Of a stretch of 64,000 nt of DNA, positions 1-8,769 are shown in pieces. The stretch comes from Vibrio nereis NBRC 15637 (GTDB lineage Bacteria; Pseudomonadota; Gammaproteobacteria; Enterobacterales; Vibrionaceae): assembly GCF_001591105.1 (NCBI RefSeq), contig NZ_BCUD01000011.1, positions 62,001-126,000 of the forward strand, read 5' to 3'. A program made the translations under genes and the position numbers. The stretch's first letter is position 1. The number at the start of each line of letters is the position of its first letter. The notes under the pieces were generated by a model. It did no database searches, was not told the origin of the DNA, and saw only the letters and a program-made list of their open reading frames with translations.

Positions 1-129
1 TTGGTTGCTTTGAATTAGAGCAAGCTGATGAGCAACCTGTTCAAGCTGACCAAGCGCGCCAAGTGGTTTGGTTTTTTGATTGATACGATGCCAAATGGAA
101 TCTGAATAGGATAGATTGAGCATAGTCAT
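1..129 (-). CDS. cobT: CobT, nicotinate-nucleotide-dimethylbenzimidazole phosphoribosyltransferase (5' end only)
   Basis: Only the first 43 codons are inside the window; the gene runs off the left edge. The N-terminus carries the family signature around residues 15-33 ([17 protein letters not shown]), which lines the nucleotide-binding region of CobT. The family transfers phosphoribose from nicotinate mononucleotide to 5,6-dimethylbenzimidazole to make alpha-ribazole phosphate for the lower ligand of cobalamin. The ATG (129-127) directly abuts the TAA of the upstream flavin reductase gene, so the two are probably co-transcribed; a second ATG lies two codons downstream. Identity rests on a short fragment, but that motif is distinctive. 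Confidence 0.8.
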   Translation of the reverse strand, partial: MTMLNLSYSDSIWHRINQKTKPLGALGQLEQVAHQLALIQSNQ

Positions 130-741
130 TTACTTAGGTCTCGCGACTGAGAAGGTTTTTTCTAGCACCGCGTATTGGCTGCCACCCAAACGAGCCAAAG
201 GGTTCACTTTTAGAGCATCAACGACGACGCGATCGGCACGATCACCAATGACGCTTGGATCAATATAAATTTCTTCTACCTGAGCGAATATCAGGCTTTG
301 CGGCGTTTCACCAATTTCTTTCACCTCAAACAATTTACACCCAAATGCAATCGGGCAATCTTTCACTCTTGGTAACTCAAAGCCTTCAAATTCAACCAGT
401 TCAATATCGGATGCGTGAACTTCTGACTCTCCGTGATCCAGAGTCGCGGCACTCTGTGTCACTACTTCAGCCAGTTGCTCGTTCGCGATGTGGATCACCA
501 TCTGGCCCGTTTCCAGCACATTACGCGTTGTGTCTTTCACTTCGCCAGACGGCTTTTTCCCTACAGAAAACATCATCAAAGGTGGGTTGCTCGACACTGG
601 CGTAAAATAGGAAAACGGCGCCAAGTTGTAATTTTTCTCTCCAGAATCCGTTAATACCCACGCAATTGGACGTGGGATAATAGTTTGCGTCATCAGGTGA
701 TAAATTTGAGTCGGTGCAAGGGTGGCTAGATCGATATTCAT
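130..741 (-). CDS. Flavin reductase-like (FMN-binding split-barrel) protein
   Basis: A 203-residue cytoplasmic protein of the flavin reductase / FMN-binding split-barrel family. The conserved N-terminal block includes residues IIPRPIAWV and the segment NLAPFSYFTPVSSNPPL, typical of these proteins. I chose the third of three consecutive ATG codons (741) because an AAGGA ribosome-binding site then sits at normal spacing; the frame is open up to 783. The gene is immediately followed by cobT with no gap (TAAATG). Members of this family reduce flavins or bind FMN as part of two-component oxygenases; the specific substrate cannot be read from the sequence. Its junction with cobT hints at a role near FMN or dimethylbenzimidazole chemistry, but that is inference. 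Confidence 0.85.
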   Translation of the reverse strand: MNIDLATLAPTQIYHLMTQTIIPRPIAWVLTDSGEKNYNLAPFSYFTPVSSNPPLMMFSVGKKPSGEVKDTTRNVLETGQMVIHIANEQLAEVVTQSAATLDHGESEVHASDIELVEFEGFELPRVKDCPIAFGCKLFEVKEIGETPQSLIFAQVEEIYIDPSVIGDRADRVVVDALKVNPLARLGGSQYAVLEKTFSVARPK

Positions 742-1006
742 CATCATTCCTTTTCTTGAGAAGCAATCCTTCGTTGCCATCAAGTGTACCGTGAAATCAT
801 AGGGTTAACATCCGCTTTGTTAGCCCTGTCAAGGTTTGCAACGCGAAAGAGTGCTTGAATGTAAGGCGAAAATTAGAAATGTGACACAGGCTATCATCAC
901 GGTCTATGCTTAATATTGAATACTTTTTATTTTAATGACGGAATGGAGAAAGACTCTAACAAGAAGAAACTGGGCGATTAGCACTCAGTTGTAAAGGAGG
1001 TCTGCT

Positions 1007-1102
1007 ATGTTTGCCAACCAACAAGCAAGAAAGAAAAAACAACAAAAACAACAAAAGCCACATACAAAGACAAAAAAACGCGTGCCTTTGTCTCTCACCT
1101 AA
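1007..1102 (+). CDS. Small basic protein, 31 residues, unknown function
   Basis: A short open frame preceded by a very strong ribosome-binding site (AAAGGAGG at 993-1000, spacing 6). The product is extremely basic and Lys/Gln-rich in its first 17 residues (FANQQARKKKQQKQQK), then a Thr/Lys/Arg stretch ending PLSLT. There is no membrane segment or cysteine. Such composition suggests nucleic-acid or ribosome contact, but no family is recognised. It sits 39 bases upstream of the NAD(P)-binding protein gene and could be its translated leader or an independent peptide. Support is the ribosome-binding site and the clean frame only; no homology evidence was available. Confidence 0.45.
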   Translation: MFANQQARKKKQQKQQKPHTKTKKRVPLSLT

Positions 1103-1141
1103 CCTTTAATTTCAATCACCTCTAACCATTGGACATTAACA

Positions 1142-1828
1142 GTGATAAACAAGGGAAATCTCGTTGTAATTACGGCTGGGGGAACAGGCCTAATTGGACA
1201 TGAACTGATTAAACAACTGCTAAATGAAACGCCAATTGAGCACGTTTATGCTCTCAGTCGTAAAGATCTCCCTTTTGAACACGAGAAGTTGCAGGTTATT
1301 AAAAACCCTAATCTTGAAATCAAACACTGGGACGATAGCCTCATGACTCCCGAGTATGGTTTTATTTCTTTGGGTACCACTAAGAAACAAGCAGGGAGTA
1401 ATCAAGCTCTGGAAAAAGTGGATTTTGAGCTGGTTTGTAAAGTTACACAGCAAATGAAAATCATCGGTGTAAAACGGTTGTGCGTGGTATCGAGTCTGGG
1501 AGCGTCGGCACAATCCCCCTCGCATTACCTTCGTTGCAAAGGCAAAATGGAGCTAGCACTGAGTGACATGGGGTTTGAAAAACTTGTGTTTGTACGCCCT
1601 GGCCCACTGGTTGGTATAAGAGATATCCCACGCACAGATGAACGCCTGGTTCAGTCTATTCTCGGTGTCTTGAAACCGTTGATGCTCGGCCCACTAAAAA
1701 GGTTTATCCCAATCCGCGCAGAAAAAGTAGCGCAAGCGATGCAATACGCATTGTTGGAAAAAACAAGGTTCCAAATCGAAATACTCGACAGTATTGATAT
1801 GCTGGGCCTGATTAATAAATATCGCTAA
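1142..1828 (+). CDS. NAD(P)-binding oxidoreductase / atypical SDR (TIP30-like)
   Basis: A 228-residue Rossmann-fold protein of the NAD(P)H-binding atypical short-chain dehydrogenase group. The dinucleotide-binding glycines are G13, G16 and G19 within VVITAGGTGLIGHEL. Later signatures are SLGTTKKQAGS, the SSLGA segment (residues about 119-123) and VRPGPLVG, which match the nucleoside-diphosphate-sugar-epimerase-like / HTATIP2-like proteins of proteobacteria. It lacks the classical YxxxK pairing in an obvious form apart from YLRCKGKME, which provides Y and K. The start is GTG at 1142. The neighbours suggest no pathway. Substrate unknown. Confidence 0.75.
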   Translation: MINKGNLVVITAGGTGLIGHELIKQLLNETPIEHVYALSRKDLPFEHEKLQVIKNPNLEIKHWDDSLMTPEYGFISLGTTKKQAGSNQALEKVDFELVCKVTQQMKIIGVKRLCVVSSLGASAQSPSHYLRCKGKMELALSDMGFEKLVFVRPGPLVGIRDIPRTDERLVQSILGVLKPLMLGPLKRFIPIRAEKVAQAMQYALLEKTRFQIEILDSIDMLGLINKYR

Positions 1829-2016
1829 CTCGCTCACAAATAAGCCTACACGGGCACTATGCAACCACTTTATTCATCTTAATAACTTATAGATATAATA
1901 AATTACTTTTAATCACTTCATAGTTCTATCCGTAATCTTTATCTTCCGTTACCGAATTCAATTCTACAAAAACACTACCCCCTGTAGTGCACCTATAATT
2001 TATAAGGATTATCAAC

Positions 2017-3390
2017 ATGTCAGTCGCTGCTATTGCGTCGTTAGCGGTATTTGCAGGTATCCTTTTCTTGCTATATGGCCAGCAAAGAAAAGAGAATACC
2101 CTATCGCGCTTGGTTCTTTTCGGTCTCGTTTTAGGTAGTGCTTTTGGTTTGGCACTTCAACTCATTTTTGGTGAAGGTAACCCTGTTATCAGCCAGACTC
2201 TAGACTGGGTCAATGTGGTTGGTCGCGGTTACGTTGGTCTACTAAAAATGGTCATCATGCCACTGGTATTAGTTTCTATGATCGCTGCGGTAGTGAAACT
2301 AGAAAAAGGCGGCTCTTTAGGCAAGATTTCAGCCCTAACTATCTCTATCTTGTTGGTTACCACTGCTATTTCAGCCCTTGTCGCGATTTTTGTTACGCAA
2401 GCGTTCGGTTTATCAGCAGAAGGCCTAACAGAAGGCGCGCGCGAAACAGCACGCATCGCAGTTTTAGAAAACCGTGCGGGCCGTGTGAGCGATCTGACCA
2501 TTCCACAAATGCTAGTGAGCTTTATTCCAACGAACCCATTTGCCGATCTGACGGGCGCTCGCTCTACTTCGATCATTGCCGTGGTGATTTTCGGTGTGCT
2601 AACAGGCATTGCTGCACGTAAAGTGATGGCAGAAAAAGAAGAGTTAGAAACGCCGATTCGCACATTTGTTGACGCTGTTCAGTCGATTGTGATGCGTCTG
2701 GTTAAGATGATCATGGCGTTAACCCCGTATGGTATCGCGGCACTAATGGCGAAAGTTGTGGCAACCTCAAGCGCGGGCGACATTCTCAACCTGCTTGGTT
2801 TTATCGTCGCTTCATACGTAGCAATCGCACTGATGTTCGTTGTACACGGTATTTTAGTGGCCTTCTTCGGCGTGAATCCAAAAGAGTTCTTCCAAAAGAT
2901 TTGGCCAGTACTGACCTTTGCGTTTACCTCTCGTAGCTCGGCAGCATCGATTCCTCTTAACGTTGAAGCACAGATTGATAAGCTAAACGTGCCACCAGCA
3001 GTTGCAAACCTATCTGCTTCTTTTGGTGCAACAATCGGGCAAAACGGCTGTGCGGGTATCTACCCTGCAATGCTAGCCGTGATGGTTGCGCCAATGGTTG
3101 GTATTGATGCTATGGATATCAACTTTATCCTGTCCCTGATTGCTATTATCGTTGTGAGTTCATTCGGTATTGCTGGCGTTGGTGGCGGTGCAACCTTTGC
3201 AGCCCTGATTGTACTTCCGGCTATGGGTTTGCCAGTGACTATCGCTGCGCTACTTATCTCTATTGAGCCGCTAATTGATATGGCGCGTACCGCACTGAAC
3301 GTATCAGGTTCTATGACTGCGGGTACCATCACTAGCCGAATCTTAGGCAGTAAAGTAACCAGTGACGAGTTAGATACACAAAAGGCATAA
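2017..3390 (+). CDS. tcyP: L-cystine / dicarboxylate-type cation symporter (TcyP family)
   Basis: A 457-residue inner-membrane transporter of the DAACS (glutamate/dicarboxylate:cation symporter) family. It closely follows E. coli TcyP (YdjN) along its whole length as I recall it: GNGYV/GRGYVGLLKMVIMPLV near residue 70, the TFAFTSRSSAASIPLNVEAQ re-entrant loop motif around 305, GATIGQNGCAGIYPAMLAVMV, and the final ALNVSGSMTAGT block. TcyP imports L-cystine. An AAGGATT ribosome-binding site precedes the ATG, with a TATAAT-like -10 box just upstream. A Rho-independent terminator follows directly, so the gene is a single unit. Substrate assignment is by family resemblance. Confidence 0.88.
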   Translation: MSVAAIASLAVFAGILFLLYGQQRKENTLSRLVLFGLVLGSAFGLALQLIFGEGNPVISQTLDWVNVVGRGYVGLLKMVIMPLVLVSMIAAVVKLEKGGSLGKISALTISILLVTTAISALVAIFVTQAFGLSAEGLTEGARETARIAVLENRAGRVSDLTIPQMLVSFIPTNPFADLTGARSTSIIAVVIFGVLTGIAARKVMAEKEELETPIRTFVDAVQSIVMRLVKMIMALTPYGIAALMAKVVATSSAGDILNLLGFIVASYVAIALMFVVHGILVAFFGVNPKEFFQKIWPVLTFAFTSRSSAASIPLNVEAQIDKLNVPPAVANLSASFGATIGQNGCAGIYPAMLAVMVAPMVGIDAMDINFILSLIAIIVVSSFGIAGVGGGATFAALIVLPAMGLPVTIAALLISIEPLIDMARTALNVSGSMTAGTITSRILGSKVTSDELDTQKA

Positions 3391-3404
3391 CGCCCTACTC
3401 TTAC

Positions 3405-3434
3405 AATGGCCGACATCATGTCGGCCATTTTTTT
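3405..3434 (+). terminator. Rho-independent terminator of tcyP
   Basis: The inverted repeat AATGGCCGAC / GTCGGCCATT with a five-base loop is followed by a run of T. It lies 14 bases after the tcyP stop. Confidence 0.9.
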
Positions 3435-3528
3435 ATCATTCAAGACAAGATTACTGTATGTCGATTGCCTTGATGCAGCGGCAGTGGTCTAATACCTAAA
3501 TCAATTTCAGATACTTGGTAAACAGAAC

Positions 3529-4953
3529 ATGCAACAAGAGCACCAACCCACGTTCTTCTTTTTTGACTATGAAACGTGGGGAACGAGTCCTGCCAAAGAC
3601 CGGCCGTGTCAATTCGCAGGTGTTCGGACCGATCAGGATTTTAATATTATCGGCGAGCCTCTTGTCATCTACTGTCAGCCACCTTCTGACTACCTCCCTT
3701 CACCAGAAGCTGCTTTAATCACAGGCATTACTCCTCAAACGGCTGTTTCTAAGGGCCTAACAGAGCCAGAATTTATCGCCAAAATTCACGAGCAATTGGC
3801 CACGCCGAACACCACCAGTTTGGGCTACAACAGCATTCGTTTTGATGACGAAGTCACGCGTTACACCTGCTACCGCAACTTTATTGACCCATATGCATGG
3901 AGCTGGCAAAACGGCAACTCGCGTTGGGATCTACTGGATGTAATGCGTGCGTGCCATGCACTGCGCCCTGAAGGCATCAATTGGCCTGAAAACGAAGAAG
4001 GGTTTACCAGCTTCAAGTTAGAGCATTTATCGGTTGCCAACGGCATTGAACACGAAAATGCGCATGATGCGATGGCCGACGTTATCGCGACGATTGAGAT
4101 GGCTAAAAAGATCAAAGCGGCGCAGCCTAAGCTGTTCGATTACTTCCTGTCGATGCGCCATAAGCGAAAGCTGAACGAGCTGGTTGATATCGTCAATATG
4201 ACGCCGTTAATGCACGTTTCCGGCATGTTAGGCAGAGAGTGTAACTACACCAGTTGGATTGTGCCCGTTGCTTGGCACCCAACCAATAAAAATGCCGTCA
4301 TTACCGTTGATCTGGCGAAAGATCCACAAGCCCTGCTAGATTTGGACACAGAACAATTACACGAGCGCTTGTACACCAAACGCAGCGAGCTTGGTGAAGG
4401 AGAACTCCCTGTTCCGGTCAAACTCGTCCACTTGAATAAATGCCCGATCCTTGCTCCTGCGAAAACGTTGACCGCAGAAAACGCAGAAATTATCGGCATC
4501 GACCGCGAGCAGTGTTTGAAGAACTTAGCACTGCTTCGCCAACACCCAGAAGTGCGAGAAAAGCTGATAGGGCTGTACAGCATCGAACGTGAATACGAAA
4601 AAAGTAACGACGTAGACACCATGCTTTACGATGGCTTCTTCTCACCTGCCGACAAAGCATCTATGGATATCATCCGCAGCACGGATCCAAACAACCTCTC
4701 TGCACTGGATATCACGTTTAACGATGAACGGATCACACCGCTGCTATTTCGTTACCGCGCAAGGCACTTTCCTTGGACTTTAGATGAGCATGAACAGCAA
4801 AAGTGGGCAAACCACTGCCGCGAGTACTTCGAAAGTCGTATTGAAGAGTATATGCTCAATTTGGAAAACTTAGTTCACGAATATGAGAGTGATGAAAAGA
4901 AAATAGCTATTTTAAAATCCGTATACCAATACGTTCAAAAACTAGTATCTTAG
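3529..4953 (+). CDS. sbcB: Exodeoxyribonuclease I (ExoI)
   Basis: A 474-residue cytoplasmic 3'-5' exonuclease that digests single-stranded DNA and acts in mismatch repair and recombination. The DEDDh catalytic residues start with D13 and E15 in FFDYETWGTSP. The middle aspartate lies in YNSIRFDDE and the last pair in the ENAHDAMADV segment. The C-terminal half matches the SH3-like and ExoI-specific domains (for example PLMHVSGMLG and NKCPILAPAKTL). The length equals the E. coli enzyme. It stands alone between tcyP and the yohJK pair. No lesion is visible. Confidence 0.96.
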   Translation: MQQEHQPTFFFFDYETWGTSPAKDRPCQFAGVRTDQDFNIIGEPLVIYCQPPSDYLPSPEAALITGITPQTAVSKGLTEPEFIAKIHEQLATPNTTSLGYNSIRFDDEVTRYTCYRNFIDPYAWSWQNGNSRWDLLDVMRACHALRPEGINWPENEEGFTSFKLEHLSVANGIEHENAHDAMADVIATIEMAKKIKAAQPKLFDYFLSMRHKRKLNELVDIVNMTPLMHVSGMLGRECNYTSWIVPVAWHPTNKNAVITVDLAKDPQALLDLDTEQLHERLYTKRSELGEGELPVPVKLVHLNKCPILAPAKTLTAENAEIIGIDREQCLKNLALLRQHPEVREKLIGLYSIEREYEKSNDVDTMLYDGFFSPADKASMDIIRSTDPNNLSALDITFNDERITPLLFRYRARHFPWTLDEHEQQKWANHCREYFESRIEEYMLNLENLVHEYESDEKKIAILKSVYQYVQKLVS

Positions 4954-4976
4954 TAATCAACGCCTGCACCCTACAA

Positions 4977-5016
4977 AGCCTCAGCTAATTATTAATAACA
5001 AAAGATAGTTGAGGCT
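4977..5016. other. Stem-loop between sbcB and yohJ
   Basis: AGCCTCAGCTA and TAGTTGAGGCT form an 11-pair stem (one G-U) with an 18-base A/T-rich loop. No T-run follows on either strand, so it is not a classical terminator. It may be an mRNA-processing or weak termination element. Confidence 0.4.
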
Positions 5017-5093
5017 CTTGAACGCCAATACCAATTGGAATCTTACGTTGTGAAAATGCAACGGGCTTTAATATATTTGGACGACAACAACTT

Positions 5094-5459
5094 ATGGCTA
5101 AGACTTTGCTTAAATACGTCGTATCTATGGGGCTCATCGTTTTGTGTCTCATTGCGGGCATCAATCTCCAACAGCTTTTAGATACCTCCATCCCTGGCAG
5201 CATTATCGGTATGCTGATTCTGTTTGCTCTAATGGCGAGTGGACTGGTTCCATCAGATTGGGTAAAAAACAGTGCAACACTGCTGATACGTTACATGGTA
5301 CTGCTGTTTGTCCCTATCAGTGTCGGTCTTATGGACCACTTTGATCTTCTCTTTGCTAATGCCATTCCTATTCTAGCCAGCGCGGTCGGCGGTACGGTAT
5401 TAGTACTTGTCTCATTAGGTCTGATCCTAGATAGAGTGTTAAAGGGAGGAGCAAAATAA
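5094..5459 (+). CDS. yohJ: CidA/LrgA family holin-like membrane protein (YohJ-like)
   Basis: A 121-residue protein with four predicted membrane helices, of the LrgA/CidA/YohJ family. Recognisable blocks are [16 protein letters not shown] (residues about 30-45) and [15 protein letters not shown] (about 68-82). Family members are described as holin or antiholin-like proteins and as partners of LrgB-type proteins that export or import pyruvate-like metabolites in Gram-positives. The stop codon overlaps the ATG of the next gene (TAATG), a standard sign of translational coupling. No clear Shine-Dalgarno sequence precedes the ATG. Confidence 0.85.
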   Translation: MAKTLLKYVVSMGLIVLCLIAGINLQQLLDTSIPGSIIGMLILFALMASGLVPSDWVKNSATLLIRYMVLLFVPISVGLMDHFDLLFANAIPILASAVGGTVLVLVSLGLILDRVLKGGAK

Positions 5460-6136
5460 TGTGGTTAATAACAACGGTCATTGTGTTTCTTGCGGCACGC
5501 TGGATCTGTCAAAAGTGCAACTCTCCACTGATGAACCCGCTGATCATCAGCCTGCTGGTGTTAATTCCGCTGCTAACCTATTTCAAGGTTCCTTTCGAAA
5601 CCTACTATGCAGCGAACGAGTGGCTCAACTACCTGCTGCAACCAGCGGTTGTCGCGTTAGCGTTTCCTCTCTACGAGCAATTGCCACAAATTCGTGCCAA
5701 TTGGCGCATCATCGCCCTAGCTTGTGGTGTGGGTAGTGCCATGTCGATGCTGACAACCAGCGTTATCGCGGTCTATATGCAGGCAGATATCTCATTAGTA
5801 GCCAGTTTATTGGGCAAATCAGTCACAACACCCATTGCGATGGAAGTATCAAGCCATTTAGGTGGGGAACCCGCTATTGCAGCGATTCTGGTACTAATTG
5901 TTGGTCTATTTGGCGCAATCGTTGCCTACCCGATCTACAACGTTCTGAATATCACTCACCCGATTGCGAAAGGACTAACGATGGGAACGGTGTCACACGC
6001 GTTAGGTACCGCCGCATGTGCGGAGCGAGATGGGCAAGATGCCGCTTTTAGCTCATTGGCTCTTGTTTTATGCGGGGTAATCACCTCAATTCTTGCCCCT
6101 TCATTCTTTGCTTTTGCTGTTTGGTTAGCCGCTTAA
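5459..6136 (+). CDS. yohK: LrgB/CidB family membrane protein (YohK-like)
   Basis: A 225-residue polytopic inner-membrane protein, partner of the upstream LrgA-type protein. It shows the family core LLQPAVVALAFPLYEQLP (residues about 59-76), GKSVTTPIAMEVS (about 119-131) and MGTVSHALGTAACAE (about 178-192), all highly conserved in YohK/LrgB. It is translated by one-base overlap with yohJ. Proposed roles range from murein-hydrolase regulation to transport; function in vibrios is not settled. A long imperfect stem-loop follows the stop. Confidence 0.87.
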   Translation: MWLITTVIVFLAARWICQKCNSPLMNPLIISLLVLIPLLTYFKVPFETYYAANEWLNYLLQPAVVALAFPLYEQLPQIRANWRIIALACGVGSAMSMLTTSVIAVYMQADISLVASLLGKSVTTPIAMEVSSHLGGEPAIAAILVLIVGLFGAIVAYPIYNVLNITHPIAKGLTMGTVSHALGTAACAERDGQDAAFSSLALVLCGVITSILAPSFFAFAVWLAA

Positions 6137-6152
6137 GCTCTATCGATGTGTT

Positions 6153-6190
6153 GCTACGGCCGATAAACAATTTGCGTTGTTCGGCGTAGC
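6153..6190. other. Long stem-loop after yohK
   Basis: GCTACGGCCGA...AACAA and TTGTTCGGCGTAGC form a long imperfect stem with a six-base loop. There is no T-run, so a Rho-independent terminator is not supported; it may stabilise the 3' end of the yohJK message. Confidence 0.4.
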
Positions 6191-6333
6191 TCACTCAATT
6201 TAACACTGCAATCGTTATCATGTGTGACGTCACTCTAACTATGAAAACCTAAAATCTATTGCAGTAATTAGTGTGATCAAAAACACGGTATTGTTTGATG
6301 CGTATCCTAAAATGAAATACCAGTATCGAGGTA

Positions 6334-6362
6334 CGTTCACGCTTTAAGGTGAACGGTTCACC
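6334..6362. promoter_or_regulatory. Overlapping inverted repeats in the cdd leader
   Basis: Three copies of one half-site occur in 29 bases: CGTTCAC (6334-6340), GGTGAAC (6348-6354) and GTTCACC (6356-6362). The last two make a perfect 15-bp palindrome (GGTGAAC-G-GTTCACC) 35 bases before the cdd start; the first two form an alternative hairpin. It is a probable operator. The known cdd regulators are CytR and CRP, but the bound protein here is unknown. Confidence 0.45.
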
Positions 6363-6397
6363 AACGGTATCACTACATGTTTACACAAGGATTCAAC

Positions 6398-7285
6398 ATG
6401 AGAAGCCGCATTGAACAAGCGCTATCTGAAGCGCCAAAAAACATTGCAGAGTACTTATCTCCTATTCTGCTTGCAGACGACTTTGACGCGACTCTTTCTC
6501 CTGAGCAGTTTCAAGAGCTGCTTTCAATTTCTGGCCTCGCTGACGATGAATTGCGCGTAGCACTACTGCCTTTCGCCGCTGCGTATTCATACGCCCCTAT
6601 ATCCAATTTTTATGTTGGTGCGATTGTACGTGGTTTATCTGGCCGCCTTTACTTCGGCGCCAATGTCGAAATTTTAGGCGCTCAACTTGGTCAGACCGTT
6701 CATGCAGAGCAGTCCGCAATCAGCCATGCTTGGATGAAAGGCGAAGAAGGTATTTCGGATATCACCATCAACTTCAGCCCTTGTGGTCATTGCCGTCAGT
6801 TTATGAACGAGCTAACAACCGCGCAAAGCTTGATTGTTCAATTGCCACAACGCGATGAAATGACGCTGCAAGAGTACCTTCCAGAGTCTTTCGGCCCTGC
6901 GGATTTGGGAATTGAATCCGGCCTGATGACACATGTTGATCACGGTAAAACAACGGAAGAATCCGATCAGCTGGTACTCGATGCACTTAAAGGCTTAAAT
7001 AAAAGTCACGCACCGTACACACACAACCTAAGCGGTGTGAGCATCAAAACCACAGATGGAAAAGTGTACCTGGGCGCGTATGCTGAAAATGCCGCCTTCA
7101 ACCCTAGCCTTCCGCCGCTGCAAGTTGCTCTGATTCAACTGCTGATGGATGGTAAATCTCTGGATGAGGTAGATTCTGCCGCTCTTGCAGAAATGGCTGA
7201 AGGTAGCATTAGTCACCTTGCTGACACTCAAGCCACGCTTGAAGCAATTAACCCAGATATTCCACTCGCCTACTTAGCTATTTAA
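6398..7285 (+). CDS. cdd: Cytidine deaminase
   Basis: A 295-residue homodimeric-type cytidine deaminase of the E. coli/vibrio long form, converting cytidine and deoxycytidine to uridine and deoxyuridine in pyrimidine salvage. The zinc site is the [11 protein letters not shown] motif (His and catalytic Glu about residue 97-99) with PCGHCRQF providing two Cys ligands. The C-terminal half is the non-catalytic pseudo-domain ([14 protein letters not shown]). I chose the ATG at 6398 because AAGGA sits six bases before it and the protein then matches the family start (MRSRIEQAL); the frame also has an upstream ATG at 6377. A perfect palindrome lies in the leader. Confidence 0.95.
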   Translation: MRSRIEQALSEAPKNIAEYLSPILLADDFDATLSPEQFQELLSISGLADDELRVALLPFAAAYSYAPISNFYVGAIVRGLSGRLYFGANVEILGAQLGQTVHAEQSAISHAWMKGEEGISDITINFSPCGHCRQFMNELTTAQSLIVQLPQRDEMTLQEYLPESFGPADLGIESGLMTHVDHGKTTEESDQLVLDALKGLNKSHAPYTHNLSGVSIKTTDGKVYLGAYAENAAFNPSLPPLQVALIQLLMDGKSLDEVDSAALAEMAEGSISHLADTQATLEAINPDIPLAYLAI

Positions 7286-7317
7286 ACAGCTAGCTATTCA
7301 AGCCAAGCACATTGATA

Positions 7318-7349
7318 GCAAGGGCCTAGTTATCTAACTAGGCCCTTGC
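7318..7349 (+). terminator. Hairpin terminator of cdd
   Basis: A perfect 14-bp stem (GCAAGGGCCTAGTT / AACTAGGCCCTTGC) with a four-base loop. The T-run is weak, but position and stem strength fit transcription termination. Confidence 0.7.
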
Positions 7350-7452
7350 TATTCATATCGACTCATTTATCACTAAGTTGATACTGATAACTTATTGGTA
7401 TTCCGCTTTTTTTTTACTGTCTACTCTATCCATATTTTATGCTCAAAAACAC

Positions 7453-7468
7453 ACGCAAACGTTTGCTT
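7453..7468. promoter_or_regulatory. PurR operator upstream of purT
   Basis: ACGCAAACGTTTGCTT matches the PurR consensus ACGCAAACGTTTGCGT at 15 of 16 positions. It is 63 bases upstream of the purT ATG. It predicts repression of purT when purines are plentiful. Confidence 0.85.
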
Positions 7469-7531
7469 TTGCGGTTTTAATCAGTATGATCCCTTGCATA
7501 TTCAATATCTGCTCTAACAGAAAGGTTAAAT

Positions 7532-8707
7532 ATGTTTGGTTCGGCTACTCGTAAAAATGCAACACGTGTTCTTCTTTTAGGCTCAGGTGAACTGGGTAAA
7601 GAAGTCGCTATTGAATGTCAACGTCTTGGATTAGAAGTTATCGCATGTGATCGCTATGACTTTGCACCTGCAATGCAAGTTGCCCACCGCAGCTACACCT
7701 TAGATATGCTAGATGGTGATGCGCTACAAGCCATTATCGAGAAAGAACAGCCAGACTATGTTGTGCCGGAAATAGAAGCGATTGCAACAGATACGCTTGT
7801 CGAGCTGGAAGCAAAAGGCTTGAACGTTGTCCCTACCGCTAAAGCAACCAAGCTAACAATGAACCGAGAAGGGATTCGACGCTTGGCAGCAGAAGAGCTA
7901 CAACTGACCACCTCACCTTACCGATTTGCAGACAACTACGCAGACTTTACAGCCGCTATCGAAGCTGTAGGCATCCCTTGCGTTTGTAAACCTGTGATGA
8001 GTTCATCAGGTAAAGGTCAAAGTGTCATTAAAAGCGCAGATGACGTAGAAAAAGCGTGGAGTTACGCGCAAGAAGGTGGGCGTACTGGCGCAGGTCGCGT
8101 CATTGTAGAAGGTTTTATTGACTTCGATTACGAAATTACCCTACTGACTGTTCGTGCAGTAGACGGCATTCACTTCTGCGCGCCTATCGGCCACCGCCAA
8201 GAAGATGGTGATTACCGCGAATCGTGGCAGCCACAAGTCATGTCAGATGCAGCACTAAAAGCAGCCCAGGATGCAGCAGGCAAAGTAGTCAATGCACTAG
8301 GCGGCCATGGTATCTTTGGTGTCGAATTGTTTGTAAAAGGGGATACCGTCATTTTCAACGAAGTATCGCCGCGTCCACACGACACTGGTTTAGTGACACT
8401 CATGTCGCAAGACAGTTCCGAATTTGCGCTGCACGTACGCGCGTTTACGGGATTACCTATCTCAGGTATTACTCAGTATGGCCCATCGGCATCAGCTGTG
8501 ATCCTTGGCCAAGGTACTTCGGAAGATATTCGTTTTGAAGGCATGGAACAGGCATTGGTTCAGCCTCAAACTCAATTACGTTTATTTGGTAAACCAGATA
8601 TTGATGGTCGCCGCCGCCTTGGTGTTGCGATTACTCGCCGTGACTCTATCGAACAAGCGATTGAAGATGCAGTAAGCAGTGCCGGAAAAATCAAAGTCAT
8701 TTACTAA
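7532..8707 (+). CDS. purT: Formate-dependent phosphoribosylglycinamide formyltransferase
   Basis: A 391-residue ATP-grasp enzyme that makes formylglycinamide ribonucleotide from GAR, formate and ATP, an alternative to PurN in de novo purine synthesis. The N-terminal domain carries [20 protein letters not shown] (residues 15-34). The ATP-grasp centre shows [13 protein letters not shown] (about 151-163), and the metal-binding end reads [15 protein letters not shown] (about 280-294). The length equals E. coli PurT. It is preceded by a PurR operator and an AGAAAGG ribosome-binding site and followed by a terminator, so it is monocistronic. Confidence 0.96.
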   Translation: MFGSATRKNATRVLLLGSGELGKEVAIECQRLGLEVIACDRYDFAPAMQVAHRSYTLDMLDGDALQAIIEKEQPDYVVPEIEAIATDTLVELEAKGLNVVPTAKATKLTMNREGIRRLAAEELQLTTSPYRFADNYADFTAAIEAVGIPCVCKPVMSSSGKGQSVIKSADDVEKAWSYAQEGGRTGAGRVIVEGFIDFDYEITLLTVRAVDGIHFCAPIGHRQEDGDYRESWQPQVMSDAALKAAQDAAGKVVNALGGHGIFGVELFVKGDTVIFNEVSPRPHDTGLVTLMSQDSSEFALHVRAFTGLPISGITQYGPSASAVILGQGTSEDIRFEGMEQALVQPQTQLRLFGKPDIDGRRRLGVAITRRDSIEQAIEDAVSSAGKIKVIY

Positions 8708-8728
8708 TTGTATGGCGATTGAAAAACA

Positions 8729-8756
8729 AAAGGCTTGGTGATTCCAAGCCTTTTTT
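8729..8756 (+). terminator. Rho-independent terminator of purT
   Basis: AAAGGCTTGG and CCAAGCCTTT form the stem, followed by a T-run. It lies between the convergent purT and tpm genes. Confidence 0.9.
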
Positions 8757-8769
8757 CATTTGCAGTGGA

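Noticed and set aside
2229..2663. 144-codon open frame antisense to tcyP
   Set aside because: It is a mirror of transporter codons (Ala/Val/Ile-rich), has no ribosome-binding site, and tcyP on the other strand is certain.
4977..5016. Rho-independent terminator after sbcB
   Set aside because: The stem is good but no T-run follows, so it is listed only as a stem-loop.
6224..6293. Possible CRP sites before cdd (GTGACGTCAC palindrome and TGTGATCAAAAACACG)
   Set aside because: Neither has the TGTGA-N6-TCACA arrangement with both halves intact, so I do not call them as CRP sites.
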